A DNA stretch of 7,989 nt, from NCBI GenBank assembly GCA_029987045.1, contig DALTWN010000041.1:1-7989 (forward strand), given 5' to 3'. The notes beneath the pieces are model-generated. The model did no database searches and was not told the origin of the DNA. It saw nothing but the letters and a program-made list of their open reading frames with translations. The DNA comes from Methanocorpusculum sp. GTDB lineage: Archaea; Halobacteriota; Methanomicrobia; Methanomicrobiales; Methanocorpusculaceae. Positions 1-6,714 of this stretch are shown piece after piece (position 1 is the stretch's first letter; each line of letters starts with the position of its first letter). Made by a program: the position numbers and the translations under genes.

Positions 1-2494
1 TTTCTGCGTTTGCACGTTCAGCTGTTTTTTCATCAATATGCTCTTTGAAATATTTACGTTCCAGACTGATCGCATTCAGATCTGAAGTCTTCGTATCCAG
101 TCTGCGCTGAGCGTCCGCAACGGTCGTCTGGGCTTTCTGCAGCTCTTCCGTCAGAAGCTGGTACTCTTCCTTATTCAGGATGGATTTCAGTTCCTCCATT
201 CTCTTAGTAAGAATATCAATATCCTGTGCAAGGATAGCTATCTTACCTTCCAACTGAGCGATTTCCGCGGCACGTTCCCGGGAATCATTTTCCGTCTCCA
301 TTTTCAGCTTCGCGGATTCTTCTTCATCCTGGGATAATTTTTCCAAGGTTTTTGCGCAATTGGCCAACCGCAGATTGATGTCGGTAATCGCAGAATCCTT
401 GAGATTCTTTTCTTCACGTAATCCGGAGACAACGGTTTCATGGCGTTTGTCCGCGGCAGAAAGCTCAGATTCTTCAGCCATGAGGTCCGCAATTTTCGCA
501 CTGAGTTCAGCCGATTCATTGCCGGTCGACACCCCGAATCCGCGCATGTCCTTGTTAATCGAACCTCCCGTCATGCTACCTGCCTTTTCAAGCAGATCTC
601 CATCCAAGGTAACCATACGATAGCGGCCCATCAGACGGCGGCCAGCATCCATATTCGCAACGACAACGGTCTGGCCGAAAACCAGATTGAATGCCTGTCG
701 ATATTCCGGTTTGAAATCGATCAGATTGATTGCGTAATCGATAACACCGTTTCCTGCAAGCGGCGGAAGCGGCTGCGCCTCCTTCATCTTATTGAGCGGA
801 AGGAACGTGAGACGGCCCAGACCTTCTTCCTTCAGATACCGGATACAGTCTGCACCGGTCTGATCGGTATCAACAATCACATTCTTCAGCCGGCCACCTG
901 CTGCAATATTGAGCGCAACCGTATGTTCTGCCTTGAGTACTTTACCCAGTTTGGCAACTGTACCATAGACACCTTCAAAGTTGGATACAGCATCGATTGC
1001 ACGATCGGATGCGCCCGATGCCCGCTGTTCTCCTTCCAGTTTCGCCTGACGAAGTTTTAACCGATTTATCTCCTGCCGGGTTGCATCGAGATTCTTCTTG
1101 ACATTCATCATCTTGCGTTCTGCTTCTGCAATCTGCTTGACGATGACTTTCTGTTCCTCCTGAACTGAACTGAGGCTTTTGCCAAGGTCATCCTGTTCCT
1201 TAAGAAGCTCGCTCCGTTCGTTTTTCAGCGCTTCTGCTTCACGGTCGTATTTATCCATTTCACTCTGACGGATACGGCTTTTCTCCACGATACCGTCACG
1301 CTGAACATACAGAACATCACGTTCCTCTTTCTTGACAGTTATTTTATTCATCAGTTCAACGAGTTCCTGGTTTGCACCCTCGCTGTCCTTATCACACTTG
1401 GCTACCAGCACCTTGGCTTTTTCCAGTACCTTCTTCTGGCTCTCAAGTTCCATCGCAAGGTTTGCACGATCTATCTGTAATTTCTGCACTGCACTGTTCT
1501 TGTCATTATAGGAATTCTGTAACTTCTGAATATCATTATAGAGCTGACCCATCGTTTCAAGAACCAGTTCTTTATCCTTCTTTCGAAGAGCGATGGAGTC
1601 CTCCGATGAACGGATGATACCCTTCTGCTCTTCCTGACCGGCCACTATCTCCATATATTCCGGACCCTGCTTCTCGGCAATCCGTTTATCCAGATCGGCG
1701 ACTTCCGCTTTGCGTTCATCGCGTTCTTTTTCGAGCACATGCATACGATCTTCATGCTTTTCACGCAGCCCTTCCTGATCCTGGCGAGAAGTGGCTATCG
1801 TCACCAGTTCGGTCTCAAGTTTACGAATATCCGCGGATTTCTTTGCGGCATTGAAGAAATCAAGATCCTTATTGAGCTTGACCCACTTCACTGCATCTTC
1901 ACGAGCTGCCGAAAGCTCCGTCAGCTGTTTCGTATATTCTTCAAGCAACAGCTCTTCACGTTCGATCTTTGCACGGACCTGATCGAGTTCTTCAAGTGCC
2001 TGATCCTTTTTCACATCGAACTCGGCAACGCCGGCAATACTATCGACAATACCGCGGCGTTCCCGGTCACTCATGCTCATGATACGGTTGAGATCGCCCT
2101 GCATGACGACATTGTATCCGTGCGGGCGGATCCCGTTCTTCGCAAGGAAATCGAGAATCTCTGCCTGGGAACTGGTCTTGTCATTCATGTAATAGTATGA
2201 ATAGACGGATGAGGGAGTCTGCTTGATCTTTCTGCGGATATGCGTTCCGTCCGAGAATTCCAGCGTTACCTCTGCAGTATTCTTTCCCGACATCGTATTG
2301 ATGAAATCACTCATGTTGTCTGCACGCAGATTACGGGACGAGGAAAGCGACAGGACAAAGAGAATGGCATCAATGATATTACTTTTACCGGATCCGTTCG
2401 GTCCCGATACAACAGTATATCCTTCAAAAAAAGGGATGGAAGTCTTACGTGAAAATGATTTGAAATTATCGATATCTACCTGGACGATATGCAC
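1..2494 (-). CDS. smc: Chromosome segregation ATPase SMC (3' end beyond window)
   Basis: SMC proteins dimerise through a hinge and use ABC-type ATPase heads to organise and segregate chromosomes, normally with the kleisin ScpA. Visible here are residues 1-831 of an expected ~1150-1190. The head has Walker A GPNGSGKS at 31-38, an arginine at 57 where the R-loop arginine is expected, and the Q-loop glutamine at 132 in VVMQGD. Residues ~165-500 are charged coiled coil. The hinge spans ~505-625 with GVYG at 508-511 and GGRLKNV from 533. MVTLDGD at 627 opens the returning coil, which runs off the window. The C-terminal signature motif and Walker B lie outside. The chosen start is GTG at 2494, because the next residues are the typical first beta strand (HIVQVDIDNFKSF) and no ATG lies in frame upstream before a TAG. 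A GGGGT at 2502-2506 may serve as a weak ribosome site. It lies 16 bp after the coiled-coil gene and is probably cotranscribed. The family call is certain; the symbol follows from it. Confidence 0.97.
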   Translation of the reverse strand, partial: MHIVQVDIDNFKSFSRKTSIPFFEGYTVVSGPNGSGKSNIIDAILFVLSLSSSRNLRADNMSDFINTMSGKNTAEVTLEFSDGTHIRRKIKQTPSSVYSYYYMNDKTSSQAEILDFLAKNGIRPHGYNVVMQGDLNRIMSMSDRERRGIVDSIAGVAEFDVKKDQALEELDQVRAKIEREELLLEEYTKQLTELSAAREDAVKWVKLNKDLDFFNAAKKSADIRKLETELVTIATSRQDQEGLREKHEDRMHVLEKERDERKAEVADLDKRIAEKQGPEYMEIVAGQEEQKGIIRSSEDSIALRKKDKELVLETMGQLYNDIQKLQNSYNDKNSAVQKLQIDRANLAMELESQKKVLEKAKVLVAKCDKDSEGANQELVELMNKITVKKEERDVLYVQRDGIVEKSRIRQSEMDKYDREAEALKNERSELLKEQDDLGKSLSSVQEEQKVIVKQIAEAERKMMNVKKNLDATRQEINRLKLRQAKLEGEQRASGASDRAIDAVSNFEGVYGTVAKLGKVLKAEHTVALNIAAGGRLKNVIVDTDQTGADCIRYLKEEGLGRLTFLPLNKMKEAQPLPPLAGNGVIDYAINLIDFKPEYRQAFNLVFGQTVVVANMDAGRRLMGRYRMVTLDGDLLEKAGSMTGGSINKDMRGFGVSTGNESAELSAKIADLMAEESELSAADKRHETVVSGLREEKNLKDSAITDINLRLANCAKTLEKLSQDEEESAKLKMETENDSRERAAEIAQLEGKIAILAQDIDILTKRMEELKSILNKEEYQLLTEELQKAQTTVADAQRRLDTKTSDLNAISLERKYFKEHIDEKTAERANAE

Positions 2495-2510
2495 GACGTT
2501 ACCCCGGGAT

Positions 2511-3215
2511 TTACAGTTCTACAGTCTCTTTGACTTCATCTGCTTCAATAACTGCACTGGACTCGGCACGAATTGCAGATGAACGGGAAACACTACCTTT
2601 ACCGAATCCGGTACCTGCAATAATGACATTCTTGACACCCTTGGTCTTCTGACGTTTCAGGATCGTGCCATCCGGCTGCATGACATATTCGAACTGTCCA
2701 GATCCTTCTCCTTCAGGTAGCACACTGTCTGCAACCGGTGCCGGAGCTGGAGCTACCGGTTGAGCTGCTGCGGCAGGTCTCTGTTCCTGCATCGGCTGCT
2801 GCGGGGCCGCACGCTGCGGAACCGGAGCAGAGATTGTACGTTTTTCCGTACCCTGAGTCGGAAGCTGTGCCTGCAGACCTATACGCCCGACAGAAGGGGA
2901 GGGGACATCATCCTTTGCGGACTCGACCGCTGGACGGCGGATGCCTGCCCGCGGCGGTGCCGGCGGAACCGGTGCCGCTCCACCCAGTTTCTCCAGCAGA
3001 TCACTCAGTTTCCGCGTGATGGTCTTCAAATCAAGAACTTCATCGGTAAGCCCGTTGACCATGGCTTCAAGCGCATTGATACGGTGTTCCAGCCGGGTTA
3101 TCTGCGAGACATCAGCTGCGGGAGCTGCAGGTGCTTCTGATCCGGTCGCTTTACGCTGTTGTTCACGTCCCTCAACAGCCAGTTCATGTTCCAGGAATTG
3201 CATGCGGGTGTTCAT
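2511..3215 (-). CDS. Unrecognised SMC-linked coiled-coil protein, 234 aa
   Basis: I do not recognise a characterised family. The protein has no signal peptide or membrane segment and has four parts. Residues 1-35 are a short, partly helical lead. Residues 39-77 form a coiled coil whose a/d positions are I39 L42 I46 L49 V53 L56 V60 L63 T67 L70 L74 L77, eleven of twelve being aliphatic. Residues ~80-166 are a Pro/Ala/Gln-rich, probably disordered linker. Residues ~173-234 look like a small folded or binding segment with QFEYVMQPDGTILKRQ, a basic patch (K187-K195), a glycine-rich GTGFGKG at 201-207 and an acidic tail. The gene sits immediately upstream of smc on the same strand with a 16-bp gap, so a role with SMC (loading, tethering or regulation) is a reasonable inference. 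Start at 3215 is the first in-frame ATG; ATG at 3203 (M5) is an alternative. It is surely coding, given the amphipathic coil and conserved-looking ends; the function is unknown. Confidence 0.85.
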   Translation of the reverse strand: MNTRMQFLEHELAVEGREQQRKATGSEAPAAPAADVSQITRLEHRINALEAMVNGLTDEVLDLKTITRKLSDLLEKLGGAAPVPPAPPRAGIRRPAVESAKDDVPSPSVGRIGLQAQLPTQGTEKRTISAPVPQRAAPQQPMQEQRPAAAAQPVAPAPAPVADSVLPEGEGSGQFEYVMQPDGTILKRQKTKGVKNVIIAGTGFGKGSVSRSSAIRAESSAVIEADEVKETVEL

Positions 3216-3245
3216 TATTAATAAGTATAGTTATCTCTCTCGCTG

Positions 3246-3254
3246 TAATTAATA
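3246..3254 (-). promoter_or_regulatory. TATA-like box upstream of the coiled-coil/smc pair
   Basis: Read on the minus strand this is TATTAATTA preceded by a purine-rich GAGAAAAC, resembling an archaeal BRE plus TATA box. A start of transcription about 26 bases on would fall near 3224, leaving a leader of roughly 9 bases before the ATG at 3215. A second AT-rich candidate (ACTATACTTA, around 3222-3231) would instead suit the internal ATG at 3203. The spacer has no clear Shine-Dalgarno sequence, in line with near-leaderless initiation. The box suggests the coiled-coil gene and smc can be transcribed independently of the TIM-barrel gene upstream. Confidence 0.4.
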
Positions 3255-3300
3255 GTTTTCTCTTTTCACTGAGAGAATAGCGGATTTTTGCAGATTTTAG

Positions 3301-4068
3301 TCATATTTTCAACCATTTTTCCAGGATCTTTTTCGTTGCGACCGCATCCTCGAGTTCGGCACACTCGGATATCAGCGAGACATCACCGTTTCTTTGAATC
3401 GCGGCAATAACCGACGGGATATCGATAGTTCCTTTTCCAAGTGCAAGATGAGCATCGGAAGTCCCATCATTATCATGGACATGAATCTGTGTAAACGGGA
3501 CCGAGAGATACTCATTCAGAGTTCCGCATTCATTCGCGTGACCTATGTCGAGACAAAAATCCGTTGATCCGATTAGCGGGATATCCGCCGGTTTCTGCAG
3601 GAAGAAATAGCCCCAGTTCCCCATATTTTCAACACAGCAGGAGACATTGACATCACGTGCAAACTGCCTGATTTCGGCAAGCGACCGTTGCAAAGCCGAG
3701 ACTGCGTTTTCGTACTCTTCCTCGAAGGTATAATACCCAGGATGAAAAACAACACCGGTCGCCTTGATTTCCGCTGCAAGCGTAAGACTTTCACAGACGA
3801 GTTCGACTGACGCCTTCCGAATCGGTTCCAGGACCGATGCAATATTGACACTGCGGGATGGTGCATGGACAGTATAGTCAAAAGGATACGAACGCAACAG
3901 ATCGACATCGTTCGTATAATGTCTGCCGTCATTGAACAGTTCGACTGCCTGTGTATGTTCCGTTAAGGTATCCAGTGCATCTGCCAGCGGCCGGGATATC
4001 AGACAGAACGAGGATAACGAGACTTTTTTGGAAACCATATGATACGATGATATTGTGCGGGAAACCAT
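3301..4068 (-). CDS. AP endonuclease IV/sugar isomerase family TIM-barrel protein
   Basis: This is an AP_endonuc_2/xylose isomerase-like TIM barrel, a superfamily that includes endonuclease IV (cutting DNA at abasic sites) and sugar isomerases/epimerases. Candidate metal ligands are H68 (VHAP), H109 (FHPG), E147 (VENM), D174 and H177 (CLDIGHAN), H198 (HVHDND), D205 and H207 (DAHLALGKG) and E235 (ISECAE), matching in order the nine-ligand trinuclear zinc set of endonuclease IV. At 255 aa it is shorter than E. coli Nfo (285 aa), and the DNA-recognition loops cannot be judged by eye, so substrate is open: DNA repair or a sugar phosphate. Start is ambiguous. ATG 4068 fits the TATA element at 4096-4103. 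ATG 4038 (M11) gives the usual family N-terminus, MVSKKVSLSSF, just before the first beta strand. Neither has a ribosome site. The gene diverges from the membrane-protein gene and lies upstream of the coiled-coil gene and smc. The superfamily is secure, the specific activity is not. Confidence 0.88.
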   Translation of the reverse strand: MVSRTISSYHMVSKKVSLSSFCLISRPLADALDTLTEHTQAVELFNDGRHYTNDVDLLRSYPFDYTVHAPSRSVNIASVLEPIRKASVELVCESLTLAAEIKATGVVFHPGYYTFEEEYENAVSALQRSLAEIRQFARDVNVSCCVENMGNWGYFFLQKPADIPLIGSTDFCLDIGHANECGTLNEYLSVPFTQIHVHDNDGTSDAHLALGKGTIDIPSVIAAIQRNGDVSLISECAELEDAVATKKILEKWLKI

Positions 4069-4072
4069 ATGA
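4030..4072. repeat. 13-bp direct repeat carrying two candidate start codons
   Basis: GGAAACCATATGA occurs at 4030-4042 and again at 4060-4072, exactly 30 bp apart. On the minus strand each copy contains an ATG followed by GTT TCC (Met-Val-Ser), at 4038 and 4068, in the same frame of the TIM-barrel gene. A third CCATATG lies at 4124-4130 and contains the start of the divergent membrane-protein gene. The repeat may be a small duplication of the gene's start region or paired protein-binding sites. The exact match is seen directly; the meaning is not known. Confidence 0.6.
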
Positions 4073-4095
4073 GCATTGTCGCGAAATAGAGAGAC

Positions 4096-4103
4096 TTATA
4101 ATT
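4096..4103. promoter_or_regulatory. Shared TATA element of the divergent gene pair
   Basis: TTATAATT in the 59-bp spacer reads as a TATA box on either strand (minus strand AATTATAA). Its centre is about 28 bases from the ATG at 4128 on the plus strand and about 31 bases from the ATG at 4068 on the minus strand. Both distances are what a near-leaderless archaeal transcript needs. On the plus strand an AGTGA at 4116-4120 could act as a ribosome site, but it would be lost from a transcript starting near 4126. Other TATA choices are not excluded. Confidence 0.4.
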
Positions 4104-4127
4104 GCTGAACTCCAAAGTGATATCCAT

Positions 4128-4967
4128 ATGGATAAAGGAGATGAAGACGCAACCGGTCGGCAGATATGCCAGACGGAACACGGTTCCGAGTCGACGACGG
4201 TCCACATAGCGAAGCGGATCTTCTTTCTCCTTTTCCCGGTAGGTCTTTTCTTCCTGCTCTTCCTTTTCTTCTGGTTCGTCTTTGCTCCGGCGGACGGAAA
4301 TCTCTTCAGTCCGGAATTTATTGTATTCTCCGGACTGATGGTTGCCTACCTGATTCCCCCCTTCGGAAAAGAGACCATCATCCCTGCGGCACTACTCGGC
4401 GGTGAAACGGTCACCAAACTGATTGCAAGCACCACACACCTCCAGGCAGATCTTGCAATCGGCGGATTTCCGTTATGGACAGTGATTGTCGGTATCGTTT
4501 TGCTTGATATGATAGTATCTCTCTTCATTTCATTCAACTTCGATCTGATTCTCAAGATTCCGCTCGTCGGCCCTTGGTTCCGCTGGATCATGCGAAATGC
4601 CGACAAGATATTACGAAAGAAAAGATGGATCGAAGATTTATCGAGTGCAGGGTTGCTGATCTTCATGTTCATTCCCCTTCAGGGATCCGGTGCAATGACC
4701 ACCTCGATCATCGCACGTATTCTGAACTATAATCCAATTCAAACGGTAGGCCTGGTTACTATCGGCGGATTGCTCTCCTGTATCGCAGTAGCATTGGGAA
4801 TCACCTCTATCGTACAGCTGTGGGTAATCAACCCGGCCCTTGCAATTCTGGAAATAATCGGAATTATCGCTCTTATCGCAGTCATCGCCGTGCTGTGGAG
4901 CAAACTCATCCGAAAACTGACAGAACGTGCAAACCGCAAAAAAATGCTGAAAAATCCGCAAAACTGA
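4128..4967 (+). CDS. Small multidrug export family membrane protein (COG2426-like)
   Basis: This is an integral membrane protein of 279 aa resembling the Sm_multidrug_ex family (Pfam PF06695 / COG2426). It has a hydrophilic N-terminus (1-28) and hydrophobic segments at roughly 30-53, 62-80, 112-141, 174-196, 204-227 and 232-257. The tail is basic (K259-K275). Two regions are the family signature as I know it: PPFGKETIIPAALLGG at 77-92, where an ELR-type charged motif usually precedes the IP, and FIPLQGSGAMTTSIIAR at 181-197, matching the P-x-x-G-(S/T)-G-A pattern. Despite the name, a transport substrate is not established for most members, so drug export should not be assumed. ATG 4128 was chosen because it follows an AGTGA at 4116-4120. 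The reading frame extends upstream to ATG 3951, but that part lies inside the divergent TIM-barrel gene. A 61-bp spacer with its own TATA box separates it from gltX. Confidence 0.85.
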   Translation: MDKGDEDATGRQICQTEHGSESTTVHIAKRIFFLLFPVGLFFLLFLFFWFVFAPADGNLFSPEFIVFSGLMVAYLIPPFGKETIIPAALLGGETVTKLIASTTHLQADLAIGGFPLWTVIVGIVLLDMIVSLFISFNFDLILKIPLVGPWFRWIMRNADKILRKKRWIEDLSSAGLLIFMFIPLQGSGAMTTSIIARILNYNPIQTVGLVTIGGLLSCIAVALGITSIVQLWVINPALAILEIIGIIALIAVIAVLWSKLIRKLTERANRKKMLKNPQN

Positions 4968-4988
4968 TTTCCGGAAGACACAGGGCGA

Positions 4989-4997
4989 TATATTAAA
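4989..4997 (+). promoter_or_regulatory. TATA box of gltX
   Basis: TATATTAAA in the spacer between the membrane-protein gene and gltX is a good match to the archaeal TATA consensus. A transcript beginning about 26 bases from its centre would start near 5019, about 10 bases before the ATG at 5029 and after the in-frame ATG at 5002. This supports 5029 as the real gltX start. Confidence 0.55.
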
Positions 4998-5028
4998 CAT
5001 CATGCCGCACCTATATTATTTCCTGAAA

Positions 5029-6714
5029 ATGGCAGACAACAGTCTCGAAAACGATATCTATATTCTGGCACTTGAAAATGCCGTCAAGCACAAAGCCGTC
5101 CCGCGGGCAGGAGCAATCCTTGGCAGCGTCATGGGAGCACACCCGGAACTCCGGTCACAGGCAAAGGAGATCAACGGCCTTCTTCCGGGAATTCTTGCGA
5201 AAGTCGAAGCACTTACGCCTGAAGCACGGGAAGCTGAACTCAACCGCTTAAATCCTGAAGCTATCGGAAAAATGCACGAGAAGAAGGAACGTGTCCATGA
5301 ACTTCCAGCCCTTCCCGATGCGGAAAACGGCGTAGTCATGCGGTTTGCTCCAAACCCGTCCGGACCGCTCCATCTCGGTCATGCACGTGCATCTGTCCTG
5401 AATGACTATTATGTAAAGAAATACGGTGGAAAGTTCTATTACCGTGTCGAGGATACCGATCCGAAACGTGTCGATCCGGAAGCATACGACATGGTCATCA
5501 ACGATCTGAAATGGCTGGGCATCGGAGTTACCGATGTTGTCTATCAGTCCGACCGGTTCGAAATCTATTATGATTATGCCCGTCAGCTGATCAAACTCGG
5601 CGGCGCATACATGTGTACCTGCGACAATGAAGAATTCAAACAGCTGAAACTCAAGAAACAGCCGTGTCCATGCAGAAACCTTTCCGTTGAAGAGAACCTG
5701 AAACGGTTCGACGATATGCTTGCGGGAAAATACAACGAAGGAGAAATCACCATGCGTGTCAAGACCGATATCGCGCACCCCGATCCGGCAGTTCGCGACT
5801 TTGCCGCCATGCGTGTCCTGAAATCCCCGAAACACCCGAGAAAACCGGAAATCTTTGTTTATCCGTTAATGAACTTCTCAGTAACCATCGATGACCATCT
5901 GCTTGGCATGACCCACGTCATCCGCGGTAAGGACCATATTGCAAATACCCGCAGACAGGAATACATTTACAACTATTTCGGATGGAAGATGCCATACTTC
6001 TACCACTATGGAAGAATGTCGATTGACAGTCTTGAACTGTCGACCTCCGGCATGAGAAAGGGCATCAATGAAGGAACCTATTGCGGATGGGACGACATCC
6101 ATCTCGGCACACTGCGTGCACTTGCCCGCCGCGGTATCCAGGCAGACGCCGTACGTGCAGCAGTCGTCGATATCGGCATGGGAGACACGGACATATCCTT
6201 CTCCTGGGAAAATCTGTTTGCTGCAAACAAAGCGGTCATCGACGCGGATGCAGACCGGTACTTCTTCGTTCCGGACGCAACGGAAATTGCCGTTACCGGT
6301 TGCAACGCGGCAGAGGCTCACGCACCGAAATATCCAAACAAGCCTGAACGCGGAGAACGTGTACTCAAGTTCACCGGAAAAATTCTGCTCCCGGCAAAAG
6401 AAATCACTGCCGGCAAACTGCTCAGACTCAAGGATCTGTTTAACATCAGAATTTCCGCAGACGGAAACTCCGCGGAATATGCAGGTGATTCCCTTGCCGA
6501 TGCAAGAAAAGAAAAAGCACCGATTGTCCAATGGCTTCCGGTGGAAGCTGCAGTCCCGTGCACACTGCTGACCCCTGAAGGCATCCAGGAAGGATTTGCT
6601 GAACCGGATGTACTCAACTACGAAGGAAAGATTGTACAGTTCGAACGTATCGGTTTCGCCAAGATCGATGCCGTCAAGGATGGAAAAGCGACTGCTTACT
6701 TCACCCACCGTTAA
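5029..6714 (+). CDS. gltX: Archaeal-type glutamyl-tRNA synthetase
   Basis: A class I synthetase that charges tRNA(Glu) in the cytoplasm. Archaea lack glutaminyl-tRNA synthetase, so it is expected to be non-discriminating, also forming Glu-tRNA(Gln) for the amidotransferase. The 561-aa protein starts with the archaeal N-terminal helical region (1-~100), then the catalytic fold with APNPSGPLHLGHA (HIGH motif HLGH at 115-118). A cysteine pair motif, C196-x-C198 and C213-x-C215, is a likely zinc site. The KMSKS-equivalent loop is LSTSGMRKG at 337-345. NKAVIDADADRYFFV marks the entry to the C-terminal anticodon-binding beta barrels of the archaeal/eukaryotic GluRS-GlnRS type. Start 5029 was preferred over ATG 5002: MADNSLEND resembles the family N-terminus, the extra nine residues are hydrophobic and unlike it, and the TATA box at 4989 places transcription after 5002. 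The TAA is followed at once by the ATG of the 223-aa gene, implying cotranscription. Confidence 0.97.
   Translation: MADNSLENDIYILALENAVKHKAVPRAGAILGSVMGAHPELRSQAKEINGLLPGILAKVEALTPEAREAELNRLNPEAIGKMHEKKERVHELPALPDAENGVVMRFAPNPSGPLHLGHARASVLNDYYVKKYGGKFYYRVEDTDPKRVDPEAYDMVINDLKWLGIGVTDVVYQSDRFEIYYDYARQLIKLGGAYMCTCDNEEFKQLKLKKQPCPCRNLSVEENLKRFDDMLAGKYNEGEITMRVKTDIAHPDPAVRDFAAMRVLKSPKHPRKPEIFVYPLMNFSVTIDDHLLGMTHVIRGKDHIANTRRQEYIYNYFGWKMPYFYHYGRMSIDSLELSTSGMRKGINEGTYCGWDDIHLGTLRALARRGIQADAVRAAVVDIGMGDTDISFSWENLFAANKAVIDADADRYFFVPDATEIAVTGCNAAEAHAPKYPNKPERGERVLKFTGKILLPAKEITAGKLLRLKDLFNIRISADGNSAEYAGDSLADARKEKAPIVQWLPVEAAVPCTLLTPEGIQEGFAEPDVLNYEGKIVQFERIGFAKIDAVKDGKATAYFTHR

Noticed and set aside
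440..1060. Plus-strand open frame of 206 codons antisense to smc
   Set aside because: It lies wholly opposite the SMC hinge, has no family-like features and is rich in Arg, Cys and Ile stretches typical of a shadow frame.
1739..2200. Plus-strand open frame of 153 codons antisense to the SMC head
   Set aside because: Fully opposite conserved SMC sequence, including the Q-loop; no independent coding signs.
2592..2615. GTGFGKGS in the SMC-linked protein as a Walker A nucleotide-binding loop
   Set aside because: The spacing is close to GxxxxGK(S/T), but the residue after Lys is Gly and no Walker B or P-loop fold is present in this short segment.
3258..3277. TTCTCT...AGAGAA inverted repeat in the spacer before the coiled-coil gene
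   Set aside because: Only six base pairs with an eight-base loop and no T-run after it on the minus strand; too weak to call a terminator or operator.
3951..4127. Upstream extension of the membrane-protein frame to ATG 3951
   Set aside because: It would overlap the start of the well-supported divergent TIM-barrel gene and adds residues with no family match; ATG 4128 is better.
5002..5028. ATG 5002 as the gltX start
   Set aside because: It lies before the transcription start predicted from the TATA box at 4989, and its nine extra residues do not look like the family N-terminus.
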